A stretch of DNA of 64,000 bases from Flectobacillus major DSM 103 (GCF_000427405.1 NZ_KE386491.1:1595001-1659000); one strand, 5' to 3'. Shown: positions 9,927-18,689, counted from the stretch's first letter. Made by a program: numbers and translations. Notes: generated by a model not told the origin, from the sequence alone.

Positions 9927-10322
9927 ATGAAAAAAAGTGTAAGACAACTAATAAATATTTCACTCCTCTCATTACCAATATCATGTACTCAAAAGCCACA
10001 TGAGCTAAAAATTGATGCCAGTAAAGATACAATCATAGAACTAATGAAATACAAGTATAATAAAGACAAAGATTATTCTGGCAACACTATTAGTATAAAG
10101 AAAATAAGTGGAGAACTTAACAGTGAAGCTGAATATTTTCTTATTCCAAGCTATAAAGATTCATTTCTTATGAACTATATGAATAATTCATACAAATTAG
10201 ATTCTGGCAAAATTGAACAAATTAGTGATAGTTTTTCAGATATGTATTCTGGGAAAATAAAATTTATTTACAAACACAAAAAAGTTACAAAAGGTAATCT
10301 GATTTTTAAAATAGAATTCTAA
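9927..10322 (+). CDS. Small lipoprotein, candidate orphan immunity protein
   Basis: This 131-residue protein has a lipoprotein signal with lipobox LPISC (Cys20). The mature part is Lys/Tyr/Ser-rich with no recognised domain. The segment IDASKDTIIEL resembles INTSRDTTFFL in the lipoprotein at 9226-9606, and both end in an alternating beta-like tail (FKIEF versus VEIRY), so they are probably distant relatives. No toxin tip remains directly upstream; that place holds the IS3 relic. I read it as an orphan immunity gene left when a toxin tip was lost. A hairpin terminator follows. Confidence 0.5.
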   Translation: MKKSVRQLINISLLSLPISCTQKPHELKIDASKDTIIELMKYKYNKDKDYSGNTISIKKISGELNSEAEYFLIPSYKDSFLMNYMNNSYKLDSGKIEQISDSFSDMYSGKIKFIYKHKKVTKGNLIFKIEF

Positions 10323-10326
10323 AGAA

Positions 10327-10357
10327 ATGGTCAGAAAGCAAACTCTGATCATTTTTA
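10327..10357 (+). terminator. Probable terminator after the second lipoprotein
   Basis: Imperfect stem ATGGTCAGA / TCTGATCAT with an 8-nt loop, followed by TTTTTAAT, just after the stop codon at 10322. It insulates the lipoprotein gene from the toxin-tip copy that follows. Confidence 0.5.
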
Positions 10358-10362
10358 ATACG

Positions 10363-10610
10363 GCAAGTGTTGCCTTAACTGGAATTGGGGTTTTTTTGCT
10401 AAATCGATGGGCGTTGGGGCTGTTTCGGGGGCATTGAGTTCGGGCATTGGTCAGGCTTATGGAGGTATTGGCGATTTTAGCAAAGAACTATCCAGAGCCT
10501 TTACACATGGAATAGTCCAAGCCAATGTATCAGCCTTTACAGGTGGCGATGTCGGCAGTGCCTTTTTGAGTAGCGTTATTTCTTCGGGCGTTGGTTCGGG
10601 AACAAGCTGA
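10363..10610 (+). pseudogene. Displaced copy of the RHS tip linker, closed by a TGA
   Basis: The stretch from about 10386 is almost base-for-base the same as 8386-8610 of the RHS gene and encodes the same linker (MGVGAVSGALSSGIGQAYGG and so on). A short degenerate match precedes it, with internal deletions. There is no RHS shell in front. The frame ends at TGA 10608-10610, where the main gene has GGA, a single G-to-T change. The homology continues past the stop into the downstream toxin tip, so this is one cassette interrupted by a nonsense mutation. It is probably not translated as it stands, but the identity would allow recombination with the main gene. Confidence 0.82.
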
Positions 10611-10670
10611 GCAAGTGATGCCGTACAGTTAGGCGTTTCAGCTTTATCAGGGGCAGGATTATCAACGGCT

Positions 10671-11222
10671 ATGAACGGAGGGAATTTTTGGGAGAATTTG
10701 GCTTATAGTAGTGTGGTGGTTGGATTGAATCATTTGATGCAACATATTACGAGACCACGAATGATAGATATGCAAAAAAACTATCCTGTAAACCCTGATG
10801 GTAGTGAAATGTCAGCAAAAGATGTATTTAAAAAGGTTGGTGGAGAGGTCTATGAAGCAACAGGTGGCGAGGGAAATGCTTGTGCTACGAGAGTTTCTTA
10901 CGCACTTAATAGATCAGGGGTTAAAATTCCTAAAATGTCATTTACTTTAAAAGGGAAAGATGGGAATAACTATATTGTTAATGCAGCTAAGTTGAATGGA
11001 TGGCTCATAAAAGTATTTGGAAATCCTGATATGTCACTCACTGACCCTACATTTCCAATGATGGGTAATGGTTTAAATCAGGGACTATATGTGATGCTCC
11101 CTCAAAGTTATGATAGTTTTGGTGCTAGTGGCCATGCTACTTTATTTTTAGGAGGTGGTTGTATTTCTAATCATTGTTATTTCGAAAATGCTAAAACAAT
11201 AAACTTATGGCGACTCAAATAA
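10671..11222 (+). CDS. Orphan Tae4-like peptidoglycan amidase toxin tip
   Basis: The first about 21 residues (MNGGNFWENLAYSSVVVGLN) continue the RHS linker shared with the main gene, and the remaining about 160 form a different toxin domain. It resembles Tae4, the NlpC/P60-type amidase effector that cuts peptidoglycan peptides. The catalytic Cys71 sits in GNACATRVSYALNRSG, and the His155 motif SGHATLF is followed by C164/C169 and a YFENA...LWRL tail as in Tae4. It lacks its own signal peptide and RHS shell, so it is likely a silent alternative tip unless recombined onto the RHS gene. The immunity-like gene starts inside its 3' end (ATG at 11207, 16-bp overlap), as expected for a toxin-immunity pair. 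The family call rests on motif memory, not a search. Confidence 0.68.
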   Translation: MNGGNFWENLAYSSVVVGLNHLMQHITRPRMIDMQKNYPVNPDGSEMSAKDVFKKVGGEVYEATGGEGNACATRVSYALNRSGVKIPKMSFTLKGKDGNNYIVNAAKLNGWLIKVFGNPDMSLTDPTFPMMGNGLNQGLYVMLPQSYDSFGASGHATLFLGGGCISNHCYFENAKTINLWRLK

Positions 11223-11631
11223 ATAAATATTCTATAATATTTATTATTATCCTGAATACTACAATGTATTGTAAAGGGCAAAAAAGCAAAGTCAATTAAG
11301 AACGTACCAGATAGAACAAGAAACTGTTTTAAAGGATTATTTTTTATGTAATTGTATAAAATCAGGATTTAAAGAAGTTGGTGTAGATTTAGGAAACTAT
11401 GATCATACTATTCAAGTATTGGATGAGCAAATGTGGACTTCTATAAAAAAAGTAGACAGACTTCAAATTGAGAAACTTGCTTTCAAAATAGGAACATCAA
11501 TAAAGGTCTCTTCATTAACGCAAAAAGTAGGGGTAATGGGAGTATGTCTAAGATATTATAAAAGTGATACGCTTGGTATGACTATCCATAAAATTATTAA
11601 AAAGAATATTAAGGAGGTTCCCGAATTTTAG
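11207..11631 (+). pseudogene. Tai4-like immunity gene broken by a frameshift
   Basis: An ATG at 11207 overlapping the toxin gene encodes a signal peptide (MATQINKYSIIFIIILN...YCKGQ) but stops at 11297. In the -1 frame the sequence continues without interruption from about 11276 to 11631, encoding an about 115-residue helical domain that begins LRTYQIEQETVLKDYFLCNC and ends KNIKEVPEF. The FLCNCIKSGFK segment is like the N-terminal helix of Tai4, the periplasmic inhibitor of Tae4. The two frames overlap at a six-A run (11280-11285), the likely site of a one-base indel. Either the gene is inactive or the junction is a sequencing error or slippage site. Tai4 identity is inferred from sequence flavour plus position behind a Tae4-like domain. 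Confidence 0.6.
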
Positions 11632-11663
11632 TTTTTATATGTGAAGAGGTATTGTCGGATACA

Positions 11664-11895
11664 TTGAGTCAACAGATTATCCTAGTTATTAGTATTTTCC
11701 CAATTCTAACTTACTGCTCATTTCAATAGTTTTGAACTTGATAAAGATGTTTTACGCCTTATTCGGAAAAACCCTTTTGAAGAAGATACTTTATTTGATA
11801 TGAGTAAATTACAGTTGATAGAACGCCCTAAAGATGTACCAACTAAATCACAAGTATTTGAAGAGTTTTTAGATACGATAAGAGTTGATAAATGA
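11664..11895 (+). pseudogene. Frameshifted remnant of a third small lipoprotein
   Basis: A TTG at 11664 opens a lipoprotein-type signal (SQQIILVISIFPILTYC) that ends at a TAG after SFQ. One frame over, the sequence reads on as FNSFELDKDVLRLIRKNPF through VFEEFLDTIRVDK to TGA 11893. The two pieces join well as one about 75-residue protein with a single frameshift around 11715. I do not recognise the family. Its place at the end of a toxin-tip cassette suggests another former immunity gene. Confidence 0.4.
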
Positions 11896-11965
11896 GTCAT
11901 TAAAATTGTAGAAATCTTAGTTAAGCTTGCCTCAATAGTTTCTGTTGGGGCTACTTTTTTTAGGA

Positions 11966-12117
11966 TGCAAGCCAATGTCGGCAGTGCTTTTTTGAGTAGC
12001 GTTATTTCTTCGGGTATTGGTTCGGGAACGAATGGTTTATCAAAAGCAGGGCAATTAGGAGTTTCGGCTTTGACAGGGGCAGGATTGTCAACGGCTATGA
12101 GTGGTGGGATCTTTAGG
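11966..12117 (+). pseudogene. Third copy of the RHS tip linker, fragment
   Basis: Encodes QANVGSAFLSSVISSGIGSG, then GLSKAGQLGVSALTGAGLSTAMSGG, matching the second half of the linker in the main RHS gene (about 8515-8675) but with the SAFTGGD codons deleted and more point changes than the copy at 10386. After AMSGG the sequence runs about 12 codons to a stop with no recognisable toxin domain. It is an older, eroded tip cassette. Confidence 0.7.
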
Positions 12118-12244
12118 TGCAATTTGATGGAGGTGTTACAGGAAAAAAGCTAGAGAAAATGAAAAGTTATCTCTCGAAAAACTCTCAAGTTAAATTAGCC
12201 TATCAAAAATGAGTATGTTAGGTTTTATTAATTTGGCAAGTCTG

Positions 12245-12315
12245 AGCATTATCTGGTGCATTGAGTTCAGGTATTGATTTCTACTATTCAAAGGCTCTTG
12301 AAAGGTCTTTACAAA
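12245..12315 (+). pseudogene. Fourth, highly eroded RHS linker fragment
   Basis: The bases encode SGALSSGI followed after a deletion by DFYYSKALERSLQK, which lines up with SGALSSGI...DFSKELSRAF of the intact linker. The match is short but collinear, and it starts at the 5' part of the linker, so it marks the beginning of a further lost tip cassette, not a continuation of the copy at 11966-12117. The region 12154-12440 holds nothing else that I can recognise. Confidence 0.5.
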
Positions 12316-12440
12316 AGTTAAACCACTAAATTTTTACCAAAAAAGGCATATTCAAATTTGTATAGACAACCAATCATTGCAATTTTTGGTCATTAGGGAA
12401 AAGATATTGTCTGAACTCTATTTATCAAACCGTCAATTGC

Positions 12441-14984
12441 ATGAAAAAGATTTACCTTTTCGCCATTTTTCTCCTTGTATGTCATTCTACCTTTTCGCAA
12501 CGATTCTATTCTGTTGTATTTGATCAGTTGCCTCGTGATATGCAGTTGTATCCTCGTGAGGCCAATAATTTGGCTAAAGTTCCTATTTCGGGTATGATAG
12601 AAGTAGCTGGCTGGTCGTATATGTCGGTACAGGTGTTTAGGAAAAATGTTCCCATTGGATATTACCGTGCCAATCTGAATTATGGTAATGCCCATGCTAC
12701 TAAATTTGTATTTCCCGATATTTATATTAAAGCCGAGCCTGCCGACTACGAGTTTAGGGTGTATGCCTGTAAAACGCAAGATTCTATTTTGATGGTGACT
12801 CGCCAAAAGGTAGTGGCAGGCGACTTTTATGTCATCAATGGGCAGTCGAACGGGACGGCTTTTAATGTAGGAAATGTGCCTTACACTTATTTTAATGAGT
12901 ACCTTCGCACTTTTGGTATTTCTAATGATGGCCAAACTTTTAGTACTGCCGACACCCTGTGGAATTATCCCGATAGGTCTTTTCCGTATGTAGGGGCTTG
13001 GGGTTTACATTTACAGCGACTTATTCTCGAAAAATACGGTATTCCTACTTGTATTATCAATGCCTCTATTCCTGGTACGTTTATTAGCGAACACCTTCAA
13101 CGTGTAGCCGAACAGCACGATAATTTTGGCACTATTTATGGGTCGCTTTTATATCGGGTTACAAAAGCTCAGGCACTTAATCATATCAAATGTTTTTTTT
13201 GGTGGCAGGGCGAGCAAGACATTATTTATAGCAAAACTAGCTATCCTGAAGATTTTCAGAAATTATATAATTACTGGCGTGAGGACTATCCTGCTATTCG
13301 TGATTTTATGATTTTTCAAATGAATATTCTTCCTGCTCAAACTGCTACAGGAGCTTCTATTAGAGATTTTCAGCGAAAAATTCCCTCATTATTTCCCTAT
13401 ACAAGTGTCCACGCCACTGCTGGTGCTTATGGGTATGATGGAGGGCATTACTCACGAGAGGGTTATCAGCAAATAGCTTTACAGGTATTTAATCGACTTC
13501 AACCCTTGTATTACGATTCTTCTGTTCAAGGAACATTTACTTCGCCCAATATAAAAGCTGCGTATTTCTCGTCCAAGGCTCAAAATCAAGTTGTATTAGA
13601 ATTTGATACCAATCAAAAAATGGTTGCCGTTTCTGATACCACTGTAGTAGGGGCTTCGTCACATACCAATATTTTGCTAAGTGTAAAAGATTATTTCTAT
13701 TTTGATGAAAATGAAGCAAATACTCCAGCTATTGAAGCTATTCAATACCAAAACAACAAGGTAATACTTAGCTATAAGTCAAAGTTAAACTACAAAACTA
13801 TCTCGTATTTGCCCAATACTTATCGTACAAGCGATGTGCCTGTGTTTATAGGCCCCTGTTTACGAAATAGTGCAGGAAATACCGCTTGTGCGTTTTCGTC
13901 GGTAGCTATTGAGGACGCTCCTATATTGGCAAGCCCAACCTTGACAGCCGAGGTGATGTATTATAATAAAGTACAGCTAAAATGGACTAAAGCAGCGATT
14001 GCTACTCAGTATCAAATTGAGAAAAAGCGGCTAGATGAACCTATTTCGGCTTTTACGATTCAGGCCCGTATTGATAGTAGCATTAGAAGTTTTGTAGATA
14101 CCACAGTGATAGCCAATACCTCAATAGTATATTGTATCAAAGCTATTTCAAGTGTTGCCGAATCGGCTTATAGTTACGATACCGTTGTTACGCCAGCACT
14201 TTTGGCACAGCCCATTCTTTCGGCTACTATTTTGTACAATAACCTTGTGAAATTATCTTGGCCAGCGGTATCAGAAGCAACAAAGTATCTTTTGCGGAGA
14301 ATAGAAGGAAATACAGTAGCAACACTTCTCAACGCATCGTCTTTGACGTTTACCGATACTACCCAAGCAGGCAAAGTGTATAGGTATGAAATTCAAGCTT
14401 TTGGCAATAAAACCGAGTCGGGTGTTGCTAGTATTCAGGTGAGTATGCCAGCGATTTTGCCGACACCTATAGTGTCGGTTCAGAATATTACGTATGAAAG
14501 TGTACAACTGAATTGGAATGCTGTAGAAACAGCCAGTTTGTACAGAATAGAACGCCAACAGGCAGATATGCCCCAAACGGCCTTTGAGCTAGTTGCAGAA
14601 CTACAGGCATTGACCTTTACTGATAAAGCCCTAAAAGCTAATCAAGAATACCTGTATCGTGTGCAGGCATTAAGTACTATTTCGGCATCGAATTATGGAA
14701 CTGTTACTGCCAAAACGGTGCAGGTGTTGGCTACCGAAGAAGAACTCTTGGGAGATATGTCGGTGTATCCAAATCCTGCTAGTGATTATTTAATGTTTCA
14801 TTTTTATCAGCCCTTTTCTGGAAAAATAGTACTTTTGACATTGACAGGCCAGTTGGTTTTGGAGGGAAATGTATCTACTAGTAAATTGTACAAACTGGCA
14901 CTACCAGCTCTTCCCAAAGGTGTTTACTTGGTTAACCTTGAATCCAACAGCCGTATAATTTCTAAAAAAGTATTAGTTGAATAA
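12441..14984 (+). CDS. SGNH/SASA-type carbohydrate esterase with Fn3-like repeats and T9SS tail
   Basis: This 847-residue secreted protein has signal peptide MKKIYLFAIFLLVCHSTFSQ. The central domain is of the sialate O-acetylesterase (SASA) type: nucleophile Ser136 in VINGQSNGTA, the WWQGEQD block near residue 255, and the catalytic Asp333-x-x-His336 in DGGHYSREGYQQIA. It should remove acetyl groups from glycans such as sialic acid or xylan. Three fibronectin-III-like repeats follow (about 490-765; note the repeated YRIE/YLYRV-type strands). A type IX secretion sorting domain begins at YPNPAS (about 773) and ends KGVYLVNLES...KKVLVE. It sits directly after the toxin locus but looks unrelated to it. 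Substrate specificity cannot be read from the sequence. Confidence 0.82.
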   Translation: MKKIYLFAIFLLVCHSTFSQRFYSVVFDQLPRDMQLYPREANNLAKVPISGMIEVAGWSYMSVQVFRKNVPIGYYRANLNYGNAHATKFVFPDIYIKAEPADYEFRVYACKTQDSILMVTRQKVVAGDFYVINGQSNGTAFNVGNVPYTYFNEYLRTFGISNDGQTFSTADTLWNYPDRSFPYVGAWGLHLQRLILEKYGIPTCIINASIPGTFISEHLQRVAEQHDNFGTIYGSLLYRVTKAQALNHIKCFFWWQGEQDIIYSKTSYPEDFQKLYNYWREDYPAIRDFMIFQMNILPAQTATGASIRDFQRKIPSLFPYTSVHATAGAYGYDGGHYSREGYQQIALQVFNRLQPLYYDSSVQGTFTSPNIKAAYFSSKAQNQVVLEFDTNQKMVAVSDTTVVGASSHTNILLSVKDYFYFDENEANTPAIEAIQYQNNKVILSYKSKLNYKTISYLPNTYRTSDVPVFIGPCLRNSAGNTACAFSSVAIEDAPILASPTLTAEVMYYNKVQLKWTKAAIATQYQIEKKRLDEPISAFTIQARIDSSIRSFVDTTVIANTSIVYCIKAISSVAESAYSYDTVVTPALLAQPILSATILYNNLVKLSWPAVSEATKYLLRRIEGNTVATLLNASSLTFTDTTQAGKVYRYEIQAFGNKTESGVASIQVSMPAILPTPIVSVQNITYESVQLNWNAVETASLYRIERQQADMPQTAFELVAELQALTFTDKALKANQEYLYRVQALSTISASNYGTVTAKTVQVLATEEELLGDMSVYPNPASDYLMFHFYQPFSGKIVLLTLTGQLVLEGNVSTSKLYKLALPALPKGVYLVNLESNSRIISKKVLVE

Positions 14985-15026
14985 TCATTTAATTGGTGGT
15001 ATCAACAGCTAAAAAACTAAAAATCA

Positions 15027-16316
15027 ATGAGAAAACTATTTTTTACGGTGGCAAGTTTCCTGTTTTCGGCTTTGTGGTTACAAGCACAGCAAACCGAAAA
15101 CCTAACTGCCATAAAGGCAGGACGACTATTTGACAGCGAAAAAGGGGTATTTATTACAAATCAAGTTATTTTGATTAAAGACAATGTTATTACAGAAGTA
15201 GGCTCGGGTGTAAAAATACCCACTTCGGCCAAAGTAATTGATTTGAGTAATGCTACTGTTATGCCTGGTTTTATGGATTGCCATACGCATATAACTTCGC
15301 AGCCCGACAACTACATGGAAGACCTATTCCGTAAATCGCCCATTGATTATGCTGTAGAAGCCCATATCTATGCTAAAAGAACCCTCGAAGCAGGCTTTAC
15401 TGCCTGTCGTGATGTGGGTGCTCCTGAACTAATAGATGTAGCATTAAAACGTTCTATCAATGCAGGCCATGTGGTAGGGCCTCGTTTGTATGTTTCAGGG
15501 CCAATTATCGGGGCTACTGGTGGACATGCCGATATTAGCGGTTTTTCGCCCTATCTTTCTTTCAAAGCTATCAATAGTATTGCCGATGGTATTGACGAAA
15601 TCCGCAAACAAGTACGCTATAATATTAAGTATGGTGCCGATTTAATCAAATTTACGGCTACAGCAGGAGTTTTGTCGGAAGAGGAATCGGTAGGTGCTCC
15701 ACAGTATTCACAAGAAGAAATGAATGCTTTGGTGGCAGAGGCTGCAATGTGGGACAAAAAAGTGGCGGCTCATGCACACGGTACTCAAGGAATCAAAATG
15801 GCGGTAAAAGCAGGCGTAGCCTCTATAGAACACGGTAGCTTTTTGGATGATGAATGTATCGAGCTGATGAAACAAAAAGGAACTTACCTTGTAGCTGATA
15901 TTTATAATGATGATTATATTTTGTCGGAGTTTGCTAAGTTGGGTTATCCTGAAAAACTCATCGAAAAAGAACGTCAAGTAGGTAAAACCCAAAGAGAGAG
16001 TTTTCAGAAAGCGGCCAAAGCTGGTGTAAAAATAGCTTTTGGTACTGATGCAGGCGTATATCCACATGGTAACAATGGCAAACAGTTTTATTATATGGTC
16101 AAATTTGGCCTCACACCCGCTCAAGCCATTCAGGCTGCAACTATCAATGCCGCTGATTTGATTGGGGTAAAAAACAAGCTAGGTTCTATTTCGATGGGTA
16201 AATACGCCGATATTGTGGCCGTAAATGGTAATCCAGAACAAGATATTACCGTTTTGGAAAAGAAAATTACTTTTGTGATGAAAGATGGTAAAGTAATCGT
16301 TGCTAGTAATCATTAA
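15027..16316 (+). CDS. Metal-dependent amidohydrolase, prolidase/imidazolonepropionase-like, exported
   Basis: This 429-residue protein with a signal peptide (cut after LWLQAQ) belongs to the amidohydrolase superfamily. The binuclear metal site is visible: His86 and His88 in DCHTH, the carboxylated Lys208 in DLIKFTATAG, His249/His251 in AHAHG, His near 271 in SIEHG, and Asp near 340 in GTDAG. Proteins of this subgroup hydrolyse Xaa-Pro or N-acyl amino-acid substrates; the exact one is unknown. The C-terminal ADIVAVNGNPEQDI strand is the usual composite beta-sandwich. It starts 42 bp after the esterase and may be co-transcribed with it. Confidence 0.82.
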   Translation: MRKLFFTVASFLFSALWLQAQQTENLTAIKAGRLFDSEKGVFITNQVILIKDNVITEVGSGVKIPTSAKVIDLSNATVMPGFMDCHTHITSQPDNYMEDLFRKSPIDYAVEAHIYAKRTLEAGFTACRDVGAPELIDVALKRSINAGHVVGPRLYVSGPIIGATGGHADISGFSPYLSFKAINSIADGIDEIRKQVRYNIKYGADLIKFTATAGVLSEEESVGAPQYSQEEMNALVAEAAMWDKKVAAHAHGTQGIKMAVKAGVASIEHGSFLDDECIELMKQKGTYLVADIYNDDYILSEFAKLGYPEKLIEKERQVGKTQRESFQKAAKAGVKIAFGTDAGVYPHGNNGKQFYYMVKFGLTPAQAIQAATINAADLIGVKNKLGSISMGKYADIVAVNGNPEQDITVLEKKITFVMKDGKVIVASNH

Positions 16317-16637
16317 AAGTAGCGTTTAAGGTCAATAATTAATTTTCATGCAATTGTTGACCTTAAAAATGAAACTAAATTTACTATTTTATATTACTTG
16401 TTTAGGTATTTTTTGTATTTTAATATACTGATTTATAGTGTATAATGATGTATTTGCTCTAGTAAATATTGAGGTTAAAGAAGCTTCTTTGGGCTGTTGT
16501 TATAGGTAAAAATGTGAAGATAAGCTCGCATTTTTGATTAGAGATAGTCGGGATTTGTCTTTAGGAATTAAACTATAATAAAAGTACAGTTTTGTCATAA
16601 AATAATTCTATCTTAAACCCAATAATCCCTAATAACT
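16317..16637. other. Intergenic region between amidohydrolase and symporter
   Basis: 321 bp. It begins with a weak inverted repeat (TTAAGGTCAA at 16326-16335 and TTGACCTTAA at 16356-16365), possibly the end of the upstream transcript. The rest is AT-rich with no ORF or RNA gene seen. Confidence 0.4.
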
Positions 16638-18278
16638 ATGAATCAACTGCAAACCGCAGATTATCTTGTCTTTTTCATCTATTTTTTTGTGGTAGTCGGC
16701 TACGGATGGTGGGTTTTTCAACGCAAAAAGCAATCAGAATCTAAAACAAAGGACTTTTTCCTGGCAGAGGGCTCGCTTACATGGTGGGCTATAGGGGCAT
16801 CATTGATTGCCTCCAATATCTCGGCTGAGCATTTTATTGGTATGTCGGGTTCTGGCTTTGCTATAGGTTTGGCTATTTCATCTTACGAATGGATGTCGGC
16901 CGCAACGCTTATTCTTGTAGCGGTGTTTTTTATACCAGTATATCTCAAAAACAAGATATACACCATGCCTCAGTTTTTATCGGTACGATACAACGACACA
17001 GTGGCTACCATTATGGCTGTATTTTGGTTGTTGTTGTATGTTTTTGTGAACCTAACTTCTATTCTATATTTGGGAGCTTTGGCTGTCGAAACCATTTCGG
17101 GAATATCCTTTTTTTACTGTATGATTGGCCTTGCTATTTTTGCCGTTTTTATTACATTAGGAGGCATGAAGGTTATTGGCTATACCGATGTTATTCAGGT
17201 AGTTGTATTGGTATTGGGCGGGTTAGCTACTACCTATTTGGCACTCAATATGGTATCGGATAAGTTTGGTGGCGATGGTGTTATTGATGGGCTAGGTTTG
17301 TTAAAAGAAAAAGCAGACTCTCATTTTCACATGATATTTTCTAAAGGCGACCCACATTATTACGAATTACCGGGTTTGTCTATTCTGATAGGAGGAATGT
17401 GGATTAATAACTTCAACTATTGGGGCTGTAACCAGTATATTATTCAACGAACACTTGGTGCCGACCTCAAAACGGCTCGTGGAGGGATTCTTTTTGCAGC
17501 TTGTCTAAAACTCCTTATGCCACTTATTGTGGTAATTCCGGGTATTGCGGCGTATGTATTGTACCAAAATGGCTTATTTCAACAAGAAATGGTAGATGCT
17601 GCTGGCGTTGTAAAGCCCGATCATGCTTATCCAACACTCATGAATTTATTGCCACAAGGAATGAAAGGTTTGGCCTTTGCTGCCCTTACGGCTGCCATTG
17701 TTGCGTCGTTGGCAGGGAAATGTAATAGTATTGCCACTATTTTTAGCTTAGATATTTACAAAAAATTCTACAACAAAGAAGCCTCAGAAGATAAAGTCGT
17801 AAAAGTAGGACGCTATGCGGTGCTTGCGTCGTTTATGATTGCCTTGGTTATTACGCCTCAACTCAGAAAACTAGAACAGGCTTATCAATTTATTCAGGAA
17901 TATTCCAATTATATTACACCTGGTGCATTTGCGTTGTTCTTCTTAGGGTTATTCTGGAAACGAACCACCTCGCAGGCGGCTATTGTGGCGGCATCGTTGG
18001 CACTGCCATTGTCGATTTTATTCAAATCTTTACCAGCTATTGGCTCTACGTTTTTAAGTACAACAATAGACCCTATTCCTTTTTTGGATAGAACACTGTG
18101 GGTATTTGGTATTTTGGTAGTATTGATGATTGTAATTTCATTAAGCGATAAATCAAGTAAAAATAACCCTAAAGGCTTGGCTATTGATGCCGAAATGTTT
18201 AGGGTTACTCCTCCATTTGTGGTATCTTCTATTTTAATTTGTGGAGTATTGGCAGCACTTTATACTGTATTTTGGTAA
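16638..18278 (+). CDS. Sodium/solute symporter, SGLT type
   Basis: This 546-residue polytopic membrane protein has about 14 transmembrane helices. The N-terminal part carries the sodium:solute symporter signature: FFLAEGSLTWWAIGASLIAS followed by NISAEHFIGMSGSGFAIG is nearly the vSGLT/SGLT1 pattern, and WGCNQYIIQRTLGA is the helix 6-7 sequence typical of sugar-transporting members. It should take up a sugar or related solute with Na+ across the inner membrane. The glycoside hydrolases and esterase nearby make a sugar likely, but this is inference. A strong hairpin terminator follows. Confidence 0.88.
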   Translation: MNQLQTADYLVFFIYFFVVVGYGWWVFQRKKQSESKTKDFFLAEGSLTWWAIGASLIASNISAEHFIGMSGSGFAIGLAISSYEWMSAATLILVAVFFIPVYLKNKIYTMPQFLSVRYNDTVATIMAVFWLLLYVFVNLTSILYLGALAVETISGISFFYCMIGLAIFAVFITLGGMKVIGYTDVIQVVVLVLGGLATTYLALNMVSDKFGGDGVIDGLGLLKEKADSHFHMIFSKGDPHYYELPGLSILIGGMWINNFNYWGCNQYIIQRTLGADLKTARGGILFAACLKLLMPLIVVIPGIAAYVLYQNGLFQQEMVDAAGVVKPDHAYPTLMNLLPQGMKGLAFAALTAAIVASLAGKCNSIATIFSLDIYKKFYNKEASEDKVVKVGRYAVLASFMIALVITPQLRKLEQAYQFIQEYSNYITPGAFALFFLGLFWKRTTSQAAIVAASLALPLSILFKSLPAIGSTFLSTTIDPIPFLDRTLWVFGILVVLMIVISLSDKSSKNNPKGLAIDAEMFRVTPPFVVSSILICGVLAALYTVFW

Positions 18279-18329
18279 ACAAAAAAATAAAGATTTGGGC
18301 AAAAAAACGGCGTTTATCTGTCCAAAACA

Positions 18330-18372
18330 GTACAAAAAGGTTCAGAATATTGAATTCTGAACCTTTTTGTAC
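18330..18372. terminator. Strong hairpin terminator after the symporter gene
   Basis: Near-perfect inverted repeat GTACAAAAAGGTTCAGAAT / ATTCTGAACCTTTTTGTAC with a 5-nt loop, 51 bp after the symporter stop codon. A and T runs on both sides make it able to work in either direction. Confidence 0.8.
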
Positions 18373-18586
18373 TATCAAGTTTACCTTAGTATTGTATTAT
18401 ACTGTAGTTTTGTTGTACTCAAATGGTTCAACAAATAATATGTAAGTAATAACTACTCATTAGCAGAGAGTTTGTTGAAAATAGTTTTTTAAAATAAGAC
18501 AAAACAAATTAGTTCATCATACCGTCATAGAGTATATATGGACTCTTTTTAGAGATAAAATATAAAGTAAGGATGTAGAATTGAAA

Positions 18587-18622
18587 GCTTGAAGAGCACG
18601 TACTCTTTAAGCTTTTTTGTTT
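18587..18622 (+). terminator. Second hairpin with T-run in the intergenic region
   Basis: Stem AAGCTTGAAGAG / CTCTTTAAGCTT (one mismatch) followed by TTTTTGTTTTT. No gene lies directly upstream: the whole 493-bp stretch 18279-18771 contains only this hairpin, the symporter terminator and the promoter at 18690. It could end a short untranslated transcript. Confidence 0.45.
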
Positions 18623-18689
18623 TTATACTTTTTTAACAACCCAATTTGTGTAAATACCTATAATATTATTTTGAACATCTGTTAATATT

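Noticed and set aside
11718-12122. 134-residue minus-strand ORF
   Set aside because: It runs antisense through the lipoprotein remnant and linker copy 3; its residues have no family features.
18239-18445. 68-residue ORF overlapping the symporter end
   Set aside because: It reads through the terminator hairpin in another frame and has no protein-like pattern.
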